Positions 33,010-44,075 of a stretch of DNA of 64,000 bases are shown piece by piece. Position numbers and translations under genes: made by a program. The DNA lies in assembly GCA_006247105.1 (NCBI GenBank), contig CM016925.1, positions 806,001 to 870,000 of the forward strand, in the 5' to 3' direction. The notes under the pieces are model-generated. The model was not told where the DNA came from and ran no database searches. It was given only the letters and a program-made list of their open reading frames with translations. Position 1 is the stretch's first letter. Each line of letters starts with the position of its first letter. Origin of the DNA: Giardia muris. Lineage: Eukaryota; Fornicata; Diplomonadida; Hexamitidae.

Positions 33010-33385
33010 AAGTGAGGAGGAAGCACGAGGATGTCCGGGAGGTGCAGACATGAGATCTGGACACCAAAGCGTCCTGGAAGTGCTCGGATGACCCGGAGGC
33101 CCGTGTCCCTGCAAGACCTCCCTGTCGTCGGGGACGGATCCGCCACCTGGGACGGTGAGAGGTGCTCCTCTTGGGGCGGGGTGGTAGTCATCCCCGCGGG
33201 CCTGGAGGCACGAGTAGGGCTGTGGAGGAGTGAACGGACGTGGGGCCTCTGTCCGCCCGGGGAGACCGTTCCGAGAGTCCTCTCAGGCAGGGACGTGGGG
33301 AACGCCCTGTCGTGCCCCTTCTGAGAGGACTGGGGTGGGGGCACTCTCAGATAAGGGGTGGGAGGTTAATGTTCGATTCTTAAAA
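33010..33385. other. Start of central spacer, no firm gene
   Basis: An open plus-strand frame at 33031-33324 (97 codons ending A-L-S-C-P-F) has Trp- and Gly-rich stretches (T-W-D-G-E-R-C-S-S-W-G-G) but no recognisable family. I leave it uncalled. The right end (ttcttaaaa) is the likely initiator of the ankyrin gene. Confidence 0.4.
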
Positions 33386-33865
33386 ATGTCCACGGACTTG
33401 ATGAAGGCGGCCAAGAAGGGAGATCTCGATGGCATAAAGGACAATCTCCATGAGGCTGGAGCGAAGGATGGAAATGGAAAGACGGCCTTGATGTTTGCTG
33501 CAGAGAAAGGCCATTCCAATTGCATTCCTTCACTTAAGAAGGAGTTCGGAATGCAGAACAGCTGGGGATGGACCGCCTTGATGAATGCCGCCTATAATGG
33601 CAAGAAAGACTGTGCCCGACTCCTCCTCTCTGAGGCGAGGATGCAGACGACAGGGGAATGGAATGGACTTCCCTCCGGAATGACTGCCCTCATGATTGCG
33701 GCTCGTCAGAATCACTCCGAGGTCGTCAAACATCTCCTCCCCCACGAACAAGGAATGAAAGACTCTGAAGGGCACACAGCTAAATGGCATGCGAACAAAG
33801 GAGAGTCATTGGGAGGTGACTTCACTCGAGTCCGCAAACTTCTCGAGAATGAGTCAGTACAGTGA
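33386..33865 (+). CDS. Small ankyrin-repeat protein in the spacer
   Basis: I start at the ATG at 33386, which follows ttaaaa and gives 159 aa (M-S-T-D-L-M-K-A-A); the open frame extends further upstream but without related sequence. Four ankyrin-type units are visible, with T-A-L-M-F-A-A-E-K-G-H, W-T-A-L-M-N-A-A-Y-N-G-K, M-T-A-L-M-I-A-A-R-Q-N-H and a last H-T-A-K-W-H-A-N-K-G unit, then a short polar tail. It resembles Giardia 'Protein 21.1'-type ankyrin proteins, whose roles are mostly unknown; they are probably protein-binding scaffolds. It is the only intact gene in the 2-kb spacer and would be inverted by recombination between the arms. Decayed relatives lie in both arms and directly downstream. 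Confidence 0.85.
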   Translation: MSTDLMKAAKKGDLDGIKDNLHEAGAKDGNGKTALMFAAEKGHSNCIPSLKKEFGMQNSWGWTALMNAAYNGKKDCARLLLSEARMQTTGEWNGLPSGMTALMIAARQNHSEVVKHLLPHEQGMKDSEGHTAKWHANKGESLGGDFTRVRKLLENESVQ

Positions 33866-34141
33866 CAAGAGTCATACCCCATTGGAGTATACGACCTCTA
33901 TAAATAGTAACTGTGCTCAGACGATTCCTAATAGGGCCTGTGAGTCATATGGGATGGGTTTCCCAGAAGGAGCGCAGAGAGACGACTGATCCAAGGAAAG
34001 CTCCTCCAGTGACGAGAGCACCCCAAGTGAACGAGCCAAGGAGGCCTCAATCAGCGCCCCAAAGAGAAGTGTAGGCCTCTCGTCATCGGGGTGGGAAGGA
34101 TGTCCTCAGTCTGATGAGGGTCGATGCTTGATTATCAGACA

Positions 34142-34932
34142 ATGCCTTTCACCGGGTTGATGAATGGAGCTAGGAATGGAGACCTTGAGGGGGCGGAGAG
34201 AGGCCTTGAAAATGCGTGAAGATGGATAGAAAGGAGTGGGCGCCTCGATACACTGCCCGGAGCAGTCATGTCAGTTGAGGCCCTCTCCTCGAAGGAGAGG
34301 CTGGGATGCAGAACAACTGGGGACGACAGCCCTGATGATGGCCGCCTATCACGGACGCCCCGCATCTGTCCTCCTGCTCCTCCCACTCGAGGGGGCTGTT
34401 CAACAACCGGAAGGAGACGGCCCTTCTACTTGCACTCCAGGAGGGCCGGGTCGAGTGCAAGACTCCTGGCGGACGAGGCGGCAGTCCACGAAGGGGACGG
34501 AAGAATGCACATCGAGGGGATCCGAAGGCTTGTTCGGGAGTGGCCTGACTCACTCTTCAAGGACGTACCGAGCAGTTGCAGATGCCCTGGAGGAGGCGGT
34601 CATGCGGAAGGTACGGGAGAGGCTGGAGATGCTCAGCCCGCACCACGTCCTGGCCCTCCTGTCCCCGATCGAGCAGTCGGAGGCCCGGGAGCTCGGAGAG
34701 ATGGTCTGGTCGGCACTACCTCTGCGAGCCCGGAGTACTGGACGACGCCTTCTGTGAGGACGAGATGATTGATAGGTGCGTCGTCTGCCTCTCACGCCAG
34801 AAGGACGCGATCCTCCTTCCCTGCCGGCACCTCGTCGTCTGTGCGGACCGGATCGAGCACCGCTGTCCGTACTGCCGGGGGAAGGCCGACGAGGCCCTTG
34901 TCGTCGAGTATCCTGAGTGGCCGGATGTGTAG
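34142..34932 (+). pseudogene. Ankyrin-RING finger gene, broken
   Basis: The ATG at 34142 opens an ankyrin start (M-P-F-T-G-L-M-N-G-A-R-N-G-D-L-E-G) that stops at a TGA after 25 codons. Ankyrin-like pieces continue in other frames (acagccctgatgatggccgc at about 34327). A helical segment, M-L-S-P-H-H-V-L-A-L-L-S-P, is in one frame, and a shift near 34710 moves to a frame with a C3HC4 RING finger: C-V-V-C, then C-R-H-L-V-V-C, and C-P-Y-C, ending P-E-W-P-D-V. Ankyrin repeats followed by a C-terminal RING suggest a former E3 ubiquitin ligase of the ankyrin family. At least one stop and one frameshift make the full protein unlikely. A short RING-only product from the ATG at 34765 cannot be excluded. 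Confidence 0.75.
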
Positions 34933-35021
34933 CCATATGACCCCCTCTCCGTCCATCCAGATGAGCTGGAGGTCTATAATGAGCTCGATGTCACCTCTCG
35001 CTCCAGGTCTCCCCTTCACCA

Positions 35022-35027
35022 TTCACT
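35022..35027 (-). terminator. Polyadenylation signal AGTGAA, right VSP
   Basis: Mirror of 33001-33006. It overlaps the right VSP stop by one base and lies three bases from the inner repeat boundary. Confidence 0.65.
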
Positions 35028-36817
35028 CACTTCCCCCTGCATCCGAACCACCAACCGAGGAAGCCCCCGAGGCCTCCCAGCACCAGCAGGACGGCAATGA
35101 CGATTCCCGCAATGGCACCCCCCGAGAGTCCCGAGGAGCTGGAGGAGGGGGGAGAGGGGCAGACATCGTTGGTGGGAGTGGAGCCGTCCCAGCAGAGGTC
35201 GCACGTCCCACTTGGACAGGAGGTGCACCCACTGGGACAGGCCGTGCAGGTGGTGCCACTAGAGGCCGAGTTGTAGTACCCCAGGCCGCAGGAGGAGCAG
35301 GTGACGTCCCCGCTCGTCGCGTCCTTCTGGCACATCCCGCACCCGGTGGGGCAGGGGCTGAAGGTCCCGTCGCTGTTGAGGATGAGGGGTGCGCCGCCGG
35401 TCGGGGCGGCAGTGCACTTCCCGTTGTTGTCGACATTGGTGCAGATGGACGCCCCGACAGAGTTCCCGGTTGTTGGGTAGCAGCCTCCGTTGAAGAGGAA
35501 ATACCCGTTCCTGCACGCCTTGCAGCTCCTCGAGTCCTTGTTGGCGGCCGTCGTCCCAGTCGCGTCATCGAAGCAGATCGTGTTGATGTTCGTCCTCACA
35601 GACCCCGAGACAGGACGGCAGGACCCGTCGATTGGGACGAACCCGGCAGAGCACTCACCACAGACGAGCGCATCCCCGACGAGGCTCTGGCGGCTCCGGG
35701 CGCAGATCCCGAGGTCCGCGGCCTTCCGGGTCGAGTAGCAGCCCCCGGAGTACAGCATGAAGCCGTTCTTGCAGGACGTGCAGATGGAGGGGGTGGTGCA
35801 GACAGCCGAGGAGATCGGGACGCACTTCCCGTCGACGGGGGCGTGGGTCTGGGAGCACTGGACGCAGACGTCGTTCGACCCGACCTTCTCGGCCTGCTGG
35901 CACTCGGGGTCCTGGAGGTCGAGGCAGGCCGAGATGGGGGTGCCGAGGGATGCGAGGCCGGTCTTGCACTTTGTGCACTTCGTCACGTCGTCGTCACAAG
36001 TCCCACAGCCATCGATCCCACAGGCGGTGCAGGCCTTGGTGGCTGTCCCAGTAAGGCCGAAGCCCTCCTTGCAGGCGGTGCATGTGCTGACGTCGGTGTC
36101 ACATGTCTTGCAGTTGGTGACGGTGCAAGCAGTGCAGGCACTGTTGTCAAGCTTGTATCCATCAAGGCACTTGGAGCAGGTGTTGGCATCGGAGCACGTC
36201 TTACAACCCGCGCTGCACTTCTTACATGTGGTGTCGAGGAAGTACTCGTCCGCACAACCTGAGCAGGTGTCAACATCACTCGCCTGGACACAGTTAGAAC
36301 ACTTGGTGGTGTCAGTGCAGGAGACGCAGGTCCCGTCAGCTTTCGGAAGGAAGCCCGAAGCGCAGGCGTCGCACTTCCCGGTTCCAACAGCGTATCCAGT
36401 TGCGCACGTCTTGCAGGTGTTGGCCTGGCTCGCCTCGGTGCAGTGGTCGCAGCTCGTGCACTCGAAGCACTGAGTCATGGAGGTCGAGCTGTCGGGTTTG
36501 TAGCCCGAGGCGCAGGTGTTGCACTTACTGGCTGGAGTGTCATATCCAGTCTTGCAGGTGTCGCAGGTGTTGTCAGAACTCGCCGTGGCACAGTTGGTGC
36601 AAGCGGCGCAGGTGTAGCAGGCGGTCTTGTCTTCCTTGGGAAGGAAGCCGTCGTTGCAGGCGTCACACTTCGTGCTGTCAGCAGAGTTGCACGTCTTGCA
36701 GTTGTCGATGGAACAAGTGTCGCTCCTGACTTTTCGAACCTCGTTGTCGCCGGGAAGAGAGGCCCTTACTTGGGCAGCGAGGACAGCACTCACCACGAGC
36801 AGGAGTGAAACGAACAT
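35027..36817 (-). CDS. Variant-specific surface protein, right-arm copy, CRGK tail
   Basis: Same 596-aa VSP as at 31211-33001, with signal peptide, about thirty CxxC motifs, membrane span and tail, but with the tail G-C-R-G-K (base 35035, C on the plus strand). This is the form expected for a functional Giardia VSP and lacks the final Ala of the G. intestinalis CRGKA. The start context on the minus strand is taga-ATGTT. It faces the left copy tail to tail, 2025 bp separating the two stop codons. Both copies look intact, so which is expressed cannot be told from sequence. Because the ectodomains are identical, switching between them would not change the antigen, only the tail. Confidence 0.95.
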   Translation of the reverse strand: MFVSLLLVVSAVLAAQVRASLPGDNEVRKVRSDTCSIDNCKTCNSADSTKCDACNDGFLPKEDKTACYTCAACTNCATASSDNTCDTCKTGYDTPASKCNTCASGYKPDSSTSMTQCFECTSCDHCTEASQANTCKTCATGYAVGTGKCDACASGFLPKADGTCVSCTDTTKCSNCVQASDVDTCSGCADEYFLDTTCKKCSAGCKTCSDANTCSKCLDGYKLDNSACTACTVTNCKTCDTDVSTCTACKEGFGLTGTATKACTACGIDGCGTCDDDVTKCTKCKTGLASLGTPISACLDLQDPECQQAEKVGSNDVCVQCSQTHAPVDGKCVPISSAVCTTPSICTSCKNGFMLYSGGCYSTRKAADLGICARSRQSLVGDALVCGECSAGFVPIDGSCRPVSGSVRTNINTICFDDATGTTAANKDSRSCKACRNGYFLFNGGCYPTTGNSVGASICTNVDNNGKCTAAPTGGAPLILNSDGTFSPCPTGCGMCQKDATSGDVTCSSCGLGYYNSASSGTTCTACPSGCTSCPSGTCDLCWDGSTPTNDVCPSPPSSSSSGLSGGAIAGIVIAVLLVLGGLGGFLGWWFGCRGK

Positions 36818-38765
36818 TCTACCGGTAGAGGGTCGAAGCGGGGTTCCGGGATGTGCTGGTGCCGGACAGAGGGCTCAGAAGGACTGTCGGGATGTGGGAA
36901 GAGGCGTTCGAGGTCGTCCAGAGGGGTCACGGTATTGTCAAGGGGGAAGGGACATCCCGCAGGACGGGACAGATCCGACTTGGGAATAGTCCGAAGGCCC
37001 ATCCCCCGTCCTGGACTCACTCCCCCCGTGGATCTGGAGGACATCGGACGCCTTTGAGTTGAGGGGAGAGGCCGTTCTGCAGGCAGGTTCATGACCTCAT
37101 GTGGTCGTCTGCCCTCAGGGACAAGTCCGGCCATGACAGGGCCCGGGGGTCCGCTTCGACGGGGAGCATGTGATCACATCCCTCGGCACTGGACAACTCT
37201 ACCAGCACCCTGGTTGTCCCGGCTCCACTTGTGCGAGTGCTACGTGGACCAGTCCAGGACCACGCTGGTGGACGAGGAGCACGGCTGATAGTTGAGATGG
37301 CGTGCCGATCCCTGACAGGAGACTCGCAGCATCCGGAAGTCCTGAGCAGTCTCGCATGCCTCAAGACGCCTCTGGTGGAGGAACGTCCTGGGCATCGATC
37401 CGCCTGGGGACTGCACAGGGAGGCAGTATCCTTGGCGTACTCGGTCAGGACTGGACCGACGACGATGCTCAGACGAAGGCTCGGTCCTCGTCTTCGGGGC
37501 TGATGGTCTGGGACGTTAGAGGGCTCGTATGCCACTGACTCCACTCTGAAGGACAGACTTCATCGCTTCCAGTCGGCCCGGAAGACCCCGTAGTTGCCCC
37601 GTTGCTCGTCTCCCAGTCCGAAAGGAGACCGGTCGAAGGTTTCCTCAATGCTGTGCTTCCGTCCAGACATCCCACGCCTCTGAGGTCAGCGGTCATCCCA
37701 GCTCGGATCGTGGGGGCCAGCAGGACGTCCTGGACCACAGAGAACCGAGGGGCAGGGGGGTTCCGAAGACGCCCAGGAAGTCCCATTGGGCGGTCGTGCA
37801 GTCCAACAAGAAGCGCCCAGTCGACACGATCCTCCGGGGCCGGCCTGGCCTACGACTTGCGGGCTCTTTGGTGGCCGGTTCCTGCAGCCTCCTCTGCGTA
37901 CCGAGAAGTCAGAAGCATCCTTCTACTCCCCGATGGCTCGGCCCCAGGCCATGCAGACCTTCTACCCTCTCTGTGACTACAAAGACGAGGAGGGGGAAAC
38001 AGGGGAGGCCAAGAGGTCGCTTGTGGAGGACTTCATCGTGCAACCCCGGGCCCAAGGGACTGCTCGACTGTCCTTACCTCCGGGGTATCGTACACCGGCC
38101 ATCGAGAGGAGATTAGCCACGCCCGGGGCGGCTTCAGGTCGTGAGGGACAGATCCCGGCAGTTATGCTCCGCTCGAAGCCACAGGCAGGAGTCCTTCTGA
38201 GTGGTCATGGCTCCCCCGGCTTCTAACCAACGAGGAACGGCGTCAGATGTGCGTCCCACCGGGGCTCTCCGAAAGGATGGTGCGTCGTTCCTTGACAGGT
38301 CGAGGGCCAGATCGATGCTCATGGTTCGGGCCTGCTCATCCAGGACGTCCCGGTCCGTTCTGTTGTTCCTGGACACCTCAGGAGAGCGGGATAATCACAC
38401 AGCTCCCCGGCCTGAGCCCACCAGCTGCTCGGGGAGGGGCCGATCGAATGGACTGCTATCACCAACGTGGACGAGCCCCCACCATCCCCTCCCTCGGACA
38501 TCCCGGAGCGAGTCTTCCCCTCTCCCTTCTCTGAGGAGGATGACCGAAGGGCTCCAAGCACATCGGCCTTCTTGTCGAAAGAGCCTCCAGCCCCCGGTCG
38601 ACTGGAAGCATCTCCCGCCACTTCTCTGACTAGAACGCCCAGGGCCCACCGAGCCAAGGAGCGGGGGTCCTGTCTGCTGGCTCCCTCCCAGAGCCGGCCG
38701 GGAAACGGGAGGTGTGATCAACCCCCATCTCCCCTATGGGGAAGCATCCCGGACTCCCTAAAGAA
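36818..38765. other. 1.9-kb gene-free GC-rich stretch, right arm
   Basis: Mirror of 29263-31210. It has the same features and no firm gene. Confidence 0.4.
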
Positions 38766-39903
38766 GATGCCATCTTGATTTCCGAGGAGACGTTGTAGCA
38801 GCCCCCGTTGAGGAGGAAGAACTGAGTAGCCGGGGTCCCGGTCACGTCCTGGCACTTCCCGCACCTCGTGGAGGACGCATCGAGGGCGGTTCCGTCCTCC
38901 TTCTGGCAGATCTGGGTCGCCCTCGTCACGCTCGTCGAGGCGACCGGGAAGCACTCTCCGTTGATCGGGACGAAGCCCGGCTTGCACTCGGAGCAGACCG
39001 TCGTGTTCCCGACCAGGAACTGCTTCTCCTTCGCACAGACGCCCAGCTCGGCGGCCTTGAAGGTCGAGTAGCATCCCTCGAGGTAGGGGACGTATCCATT
39101 GAGGCAGGACGTGCAGGAGCCGGAGGAGTCGGCGCAGACCTTCTTGGTGGTCTCGTTTGCAGGAACACACCCCCCGTCGATCGGGGCCTGATCAGTCTGA
39201 CACTCGGTGCAGACGAGCCCCGGACCGAGGTTGGTGCAGGAGGTGCAGTTCTTGGGACAGGAGTCGCAGGACGTGATGGCAAGGGAGGAGCTGTAGGTCG
39301 GGCCGAAGGAGGGGAGGCAGACCTTGCAGGTCTTCTCGTCCGTGTCGCACGTCTTGCAGTTCTGGATGGTACAGGCCTTGCAGGTCTTGCCAGTCTCTCC
39401 AACAAGGCCAAAGCCGGGAAGGCAGGACTTGCAGGTGAAGACCTCTCCGGCACGGGAGGTGGTCGAACCTCCGTTTCCACCTGACCTCCCTCCTGTAGTT
39501 GGGGCCGCATAGGTGCATGTACCGCAGTTCTCTTTTCCTCCTGCATCTTCTGAGGTGTCACTGCAGAGGTAGAGAACCTCACTCTTGATGAAGGCGGGAG
39601 AGTTATCCTGGAGATCGGTGCACTTCCCAGCAACCACGGTCTTGCAGAGCTTGTTCCCGGGAGAGGTGTCCGTCTTGTAGCACCCACCATAGAAGAGGAA
39701 GTAGTCCGTACTTGAGTCTCCACACTTTGTACAGACACCATTGGCGCATTCAGCATCCGTGACAGCAGTAGTCGCCCCACACTTCCCATTGATCGGGGCC
39801 TCAGCATCAGCCGAACACTTCTTGCAGAACGTCCCCTCAACCCCCGGGATGGTGAAGGTCGAACCTGTCTCACATGCTCCCGCATCTCGAGCTTTCACCT
39901 CCA
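38766..39903 (-). pseudogene. VSP gene fragment without ends, right arm
   Basis: Counterpart of 28125-29262, also lacking signal peptide, membrane span and tail. Compared with the left copy its linker reads T-T-G-G-R-S-G-G and S-R-A-G-E where the left has T-P-G-G-N-S-G-G and S-R-N-G-E; all three codon changes alter the residue. The Cys framework is the same in both arms. Edges are approximate. Confidence 0.8.
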
Positions 39904-40266
39904 TCGAGCCCTCGAGGACGTCGATCTCCGATGCTGCTCTCCCGGAGGAGCGGTCGATCGTCCCGAGCATTGCGGGTCGTCCGGGCTCCATTGGAGGGCA
40001 AGGGCCAGCCCCCGAACTGACTCGTCCCGTCTGCACCCGGGTGCCTGTATCTCCAGAGGTGCCTCGAGGTCGTTTGGAGGTTGACGAGTCGATGATGCGG
40101 CCCACTCCACAGCCACCCAGGGATGTCAGGCCGTTGATGAGAGCTCTGGACTGCTGTTCCATCGGTCCTGTTCGTTCCCGCCCTTCAGAGAAGACTGGAG
40201 ATGATCCTCCCCTCTCTGAGCACTCCACACTAGAGGACCTCGATGCCGACCCCGCTCCAGGAGGAT

Positions 40267-40761
40267 TCACTTGAAGAGGGAGAGGTACTTCTCCACACGG
40301 CCCTCACTCGGACTGTCGGAGTAGATCACGTGGAAAGGCAGTGGCTCCATGCTGCAATACTTCGCGGAGGTGATGAAGGGCTTTGCGAGATCGTTGATCG
40401 TGAACTCTCCAGAATAGCTCTTAGAGTTCCCACCGGTCGTCATGATCACGCGGTACTTCTTTCCACGTAACGCCTCTCCTGTCCCGTAGGCCCACCCATA
40501 GGCGAAGACCGAATCGATGAAGCTCTTGAGCATTGCAGGGCAGGAGAACCAGTGGACTGGAAACTGGAAGAAGACCGCGTCAGCACCCTCGATGATCTTC
40601 TGCTCGGCAGCAATCTGTTCGGGGGTCAGACGGAAGGAGGGGTAGAGAGAGTCGAGCCAACGGACCTGGACGTTGGGGAGCTTCTTCGCCTCCTCGATCA
40701 GAGGGGCGTTGACGACGCTCACAGGCTCGGCCAGGTGGGAGTAGTAGAGGACGATGCGCAT
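40267..40761 (-). CDS. NAD(P)H quinone reductase, right-arm copy
   Basis: Identical to the 164-aa flavodoxin-fold enzyme at 27267-27761, including the AGTGAA signal over the stop (40266-40271). Two identical copies would double dosage; no sign of decay is seen in either. Its neighbours in the arm are the GEX1-like gene (upstream) and the VSP fragment (downstream). Confidence 0.85.
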   Translation of the reverse strand: MRIVLYYSHLAEPVSVVNAPLIEEAKKLPNVQVRWLDSLYPSFRLTPEQIAAEQKIIEGADAVFFQFPVHWFSCPAMLKSFIDSVFAYGWAYGTGEALRGKKYRVIMTTGGNSKSYSGEFTINDLAKPFITSAKYCSMEPLPFHVIYSDSPSEGRVEKYLSLFK

Positions 40762-41241
40762 CTTCTTTTAATCGAGGGATACACTCTATCGATAGCCGAA
40801 CTAGCGATAATTGGGTGAGGGCGTGCAGAGTACGATGTGGCCAGGATCTTCTGAGAAGACACCCCAACCTCTGAAAGAGGCAAGAGAGGCCAGAACTGGG
40901 GCTCGATGTACAAAAGAAAGAGTCTCACTGGCCCCCTGCCCTCAAGACTTCATCCCCCGTGGATTCTGCATCATCGAGTCTGTATTCCTACGATGCTCCT
41001 GACCTTCCATCCATGAGGAGGCAAAAAGTACTTCCCAGAGACCCCTTCCCCACAAGGCGCCCAACCGAGGATGCCTTACACGGACAACTCGTCTCGCCAC
41101 TCGCGGCTACTCCAGACGAGTTCCGACGATACAGCCCTGACCAGATCCCCTCGTTCGTGGACCTCGCCTCCATCCGGACTCCGTCAGAGGACGAGTCGCT
41201 GGCCCGGGCGTTACGAGCTCTTGATCTATGAACGGACTTCG
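40762..41241. other. Gene-free stretch, right arm
   Basis: Mirror of 26787-27266. I see nothing beyond the A-rich initiator next to the quinone reductase start. Confidence 0.5.
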
Positions 41242-42609
41242 TCACCGCCCTTTCCTCGATGCTCTCTTGGTGTGGTATGCCGGGAAGAGGGGGAGGATAA
41301 TAGGAAGGATAGACAGGGCACGTATCAGATACTGCAGACCACGTGTCACAGCAACAAGGACGTCTGGGCGCGGTACGCATGATGCCAGAAGGGCTCCGCC
41401 GCTACCGACTGCATACTCAACGAGGTACGTCGCGCAGAAGAGAGCGGCGAGTGAGACGGAATCTCCTGAGTGACAGAGGGCTGAAGAGGCACGGGCCACG
41501 ACATATCCGCCTAGATGCCAGACGACCCCGCCTGGAGCTCGCTTCTCGAGAAGGCCGAGGATGTGGAAGGGGCGGAAGCCGATCGTCGTAACCCTCTCCA
41601 CGGCCTCTCCAACTGCGATCAGGGCAGCGGTCTGCTGTCTTGCTTGGTGCTCGACTGACTCCAGGGCCGCTGAAAGTGCTTCGGACGAGGCTTGCTGCTC
41701 TTTGTGCACCTCAGCAACGTAGACTGAATGACGTTCGACCTCCTCTGTAAGCGTCTCGACTGCCCCTTGAAGAGTATTTGTGGAAGCAGCGATCCCGGAC
41801 AGCCTTCCTCCCGCTATCTCAAGCTCATCCGACACGTGCCTCACAGTATCGGCAGTGACGTTGAGCGACTCGTGTATGATGTCCAGACGGGCCTCGAGAC
41901 TTTCTACCAGAGCACCAACCCGGGCTATGACAGACTCCTGGGCGACGAGGGCATCGTTCAGACCTTTTTGGAGACTTGCCGTCTGACTCGACAGTGCCGT
42001 ATCTAGTGTCTCCATCCTCTTCCCCAATTGCTCCTGTGCAGTGACCGCATGCAGGGCCAAGTCGGATAGAGCTTCGATCAACGCCTGGAGATTAGAGCTT
42101 TGGGCGGAGAGCTCCTCGAGTGTGCTATGCGCAGTCTGTTGCAATGTAATCAAGGCATCATGTGCACGCTCGGATGAGGCCAGGAGGTCACGAGAAGCCG
42201 ACGCTGAACGTCGCTGGAAGGCCGATGCCTCGAGGTAGACGCAAAGATCAAAGATGCGACCGAGCTGGTGCACGAAGACCGCAACCCCAGTGCCTCCCTC
42301 CTCCTTGCCCAGTGTACGGATACATGCCCGAAGCTTGGAAGCTCTTCCGGGACGACGGGGGCAGCACCGAACAGGGGAGAGTCCGGTGAGTTCGAGGTAA
42401 CAGCTGGTCAGACGCAGGGCAGCATACTGATGTATCACATCGTCGCCCTCACTTTCCAGTACCTGGGGGCAGATCTCTCTGAGGTCCAGGCCGAGAGATG
42501 CGAAGCAGGCGTCGTCCGGACCTGCAGACGTCAGCTCGTTGTACTCACGCTCTCCACGGGCATAGGCCTCAACAAGTGAGGCTGCACAAATGGTCACAAA
42601 CCAAAGCAT
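41242..42609 (-). CDS. Probable GEX1/KAR5/Brambleberry nuclear-fusion protein, right-arm copy
   Basis: Identical to the 455-aa protein at 25419-26786: signal peptide, Cys-rich domain (Cys 35, 47, 70, 82, 83), long coiled coil and C-terminal hydrophobic spans. The preferred ATG ends at 42609; a longer GTG-initiated frame reaches 42639 but would spoil the signal peptide. Giardia has two nuclei that fuse or exchange material in the cyst (diplomixis), and a GEX1-type protein would be a natural candidate for the membrane step; this is inference from the family alone. Confidence 0.7.
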   Translation of the reverse strand: MLWFVTICAASLVEAYARGEREYNELTSAGPDDACFASLGLDLREICPQVLESEGDDVIHQYAALRLTSCYLELTGLSPVRCCPRRPGRASKLRACIRTLGKEEGGTGVAVFVHQLGRIFDLCVYLEASAFQRRSASASRDLLASSERAHDALITLQQTAHSTLEELSAQSSNLQALIEALSDLALHAVTAQEQLGKRMETLDTALSSQTASLQKGLNDALVAQESVIARVGALVESLEARLDIIHESLNVTADTVRHVSDELEIAGGRLSGIAASTNTLQGAVETLTEEVERHSVYVAEVHKEQQASSEALSAALESVEHQARQQTAALIAVGEAVERVTTIGFRPFHILGLLEKRAPGGVVWHLGGYVVARASSALCHSGDSVSLAALFCATYLVEYAVGSGGALLASCVPRPDVLVAVTRGLQYLIRALSILPIILPLFPAYHTKRASRKGR

Positions 42610-42702
42610 TTCGGAGATGTGTCTACTGTGGCAGTCCACCCGGATTCGGGGACTGTCTCTGCTTACGTTGTCCTGCGACCACTCGGAGACCTATTCCATC
42701 TT

Positions 42703-44004
42703 TCAAGCAACAGGAACATGCCGCGTATCACATATCAATACTCCAAGGCCAATGAAACCATAATAGGAGAGGAGGACGTTCTCCGGCTTCAGGTCTCTAT
42801 GAACATACCTCTTCTCGTGGAGGTAGGCAAGACCGCTCGCCATCTCCCGAAGGCATCTCCACACCTCATCGTCCCTGAAGGGCTCTCTCCTCTCCCCGCG
42901 CCCCCGGACCTCGTCGAGGAGCGTCCCGGAGCACCACTCCATCACGAGGTAGGCGGTCCCGTTGTCCGGGTCGTCGTGCACCCGGTGGTAGCGGAGGACG
43001 TGGGGGTGCTCGAGGGAGGGGATGGTCCCCATCTCCCTTCGGAGGGAGTCGACGATCGTCCTCTCCATCTCCTCGTACTCGACGACCTTCAAGGCGCAGT
43101 TCCCGTGCTCCTCGGACCAGGCGGAGAAGACGGTCCCGAAGGCCCCCCTTCCGATCTTCCCCGTAAGCTGGAAGGATGAGAGCTCATCGGGAAGGTCGGG
43201 GAGCTGGACCTTCTTTCTGAGGAGAGGTGTGATCCTCCTCCTCTCCCCGTCGGGAAGGCCGTTGGCGACGTCCTCTGCCGTCCTGCCCTCCCCGTCCTTC
43301 AGGTCCCTCTCCAGGAGGAGGAGGCCGACACACTCCTCGTGTCCTCCCCCCACTGCATGCATCAGGGCCGTCCATCCCCTCCCGTCCTGGAGGTGGGCCT
43401 CGAGGGGTCGAAGGAGGCGGACGACCTCGGTCTGGCCTCGGGAGGCGGCGTGCATCAGGGCCGTCATGCCTGAGGAGTCCTTCTGTCCTGCCTGGTCGAG
43501 GTGCCTTCGGAGTGTGTTGAGGTCTCCCTGGATGGCAGATGAGATGAGAGAGCTGTCCTCCCGTGCAGGGGGAAGCCTGCCCCCGACAGCAGCGAGGTTC
43601 TGGAGGAGGGCCTTCTTCTCCTCCTCCACCTCCTCGAGGCGTCTCTGAAGGTCTTTCATGTCATGGCTCTCGGTCCTCAATTGGGTAACCTCCTTCTCGA
43701 GGGCGATGTTCTGGGTCTTCTGGTCTGCAAGTGCTCTCTTGAGGTCCTCAGTGGTCTTGGAGAGCTGCTCCTGAAGGGTCCCCTTCTCGGTGGTGAGGGC
43801 GTTGATGAGGGCTTGTTTCTGATCGGAGGCCTTCCGAAGGTCCTCGCACATCTTTGCATGCCTCTTGGACTCATCGATAGCATTGTCGAGCTGCTGTTTG
43901 AGTGAGGAGACTTCCCGATTCAATTGAGAGAGTTTCTCTTCTGTTTTCCCTTGGCATTCTTGGGCAACTCCCTTCTTGAGAGATCCGTCCTCAATACCGG
44001 TTTG
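42703..44004 (-). pseudogene. Coiled-coil/ankyrin/protein-kinase gene, broken at both ends (right arm)
   Basis: Counterpart of 24024-25325 with the same missing start and the same truncation after H-R-D-L-K-P-E-N, so both breaks predate the arm duplication or have been copied between arms. It differs from the left copy at six residues: A to T, L to I, S to N, R to K, L to I and K to E (left to right). The Gly-rich loop context reads T-G-K-I-G-R-G-A-F here, closer to the usual kinase consensus than the left copy's T-G-R-L-G-R-G-A-F. Confidence 0.8.
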
Positions 44005-44075
44005 TTAACGCGCTCCAAGGACCTCAACATCTCGGTAGGATTCGATGGGAGGAGAATATGCCTTGTGCCCTCGTT

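Noticed and set aside
31766..33067. 433-codon minus-strand open frame opposite the VSP (also within 34769-36262 plus)
   Set aside because: Complement of the CxxC-rich VSP frame in GC-rich DNA; no start context and no family resemblance.
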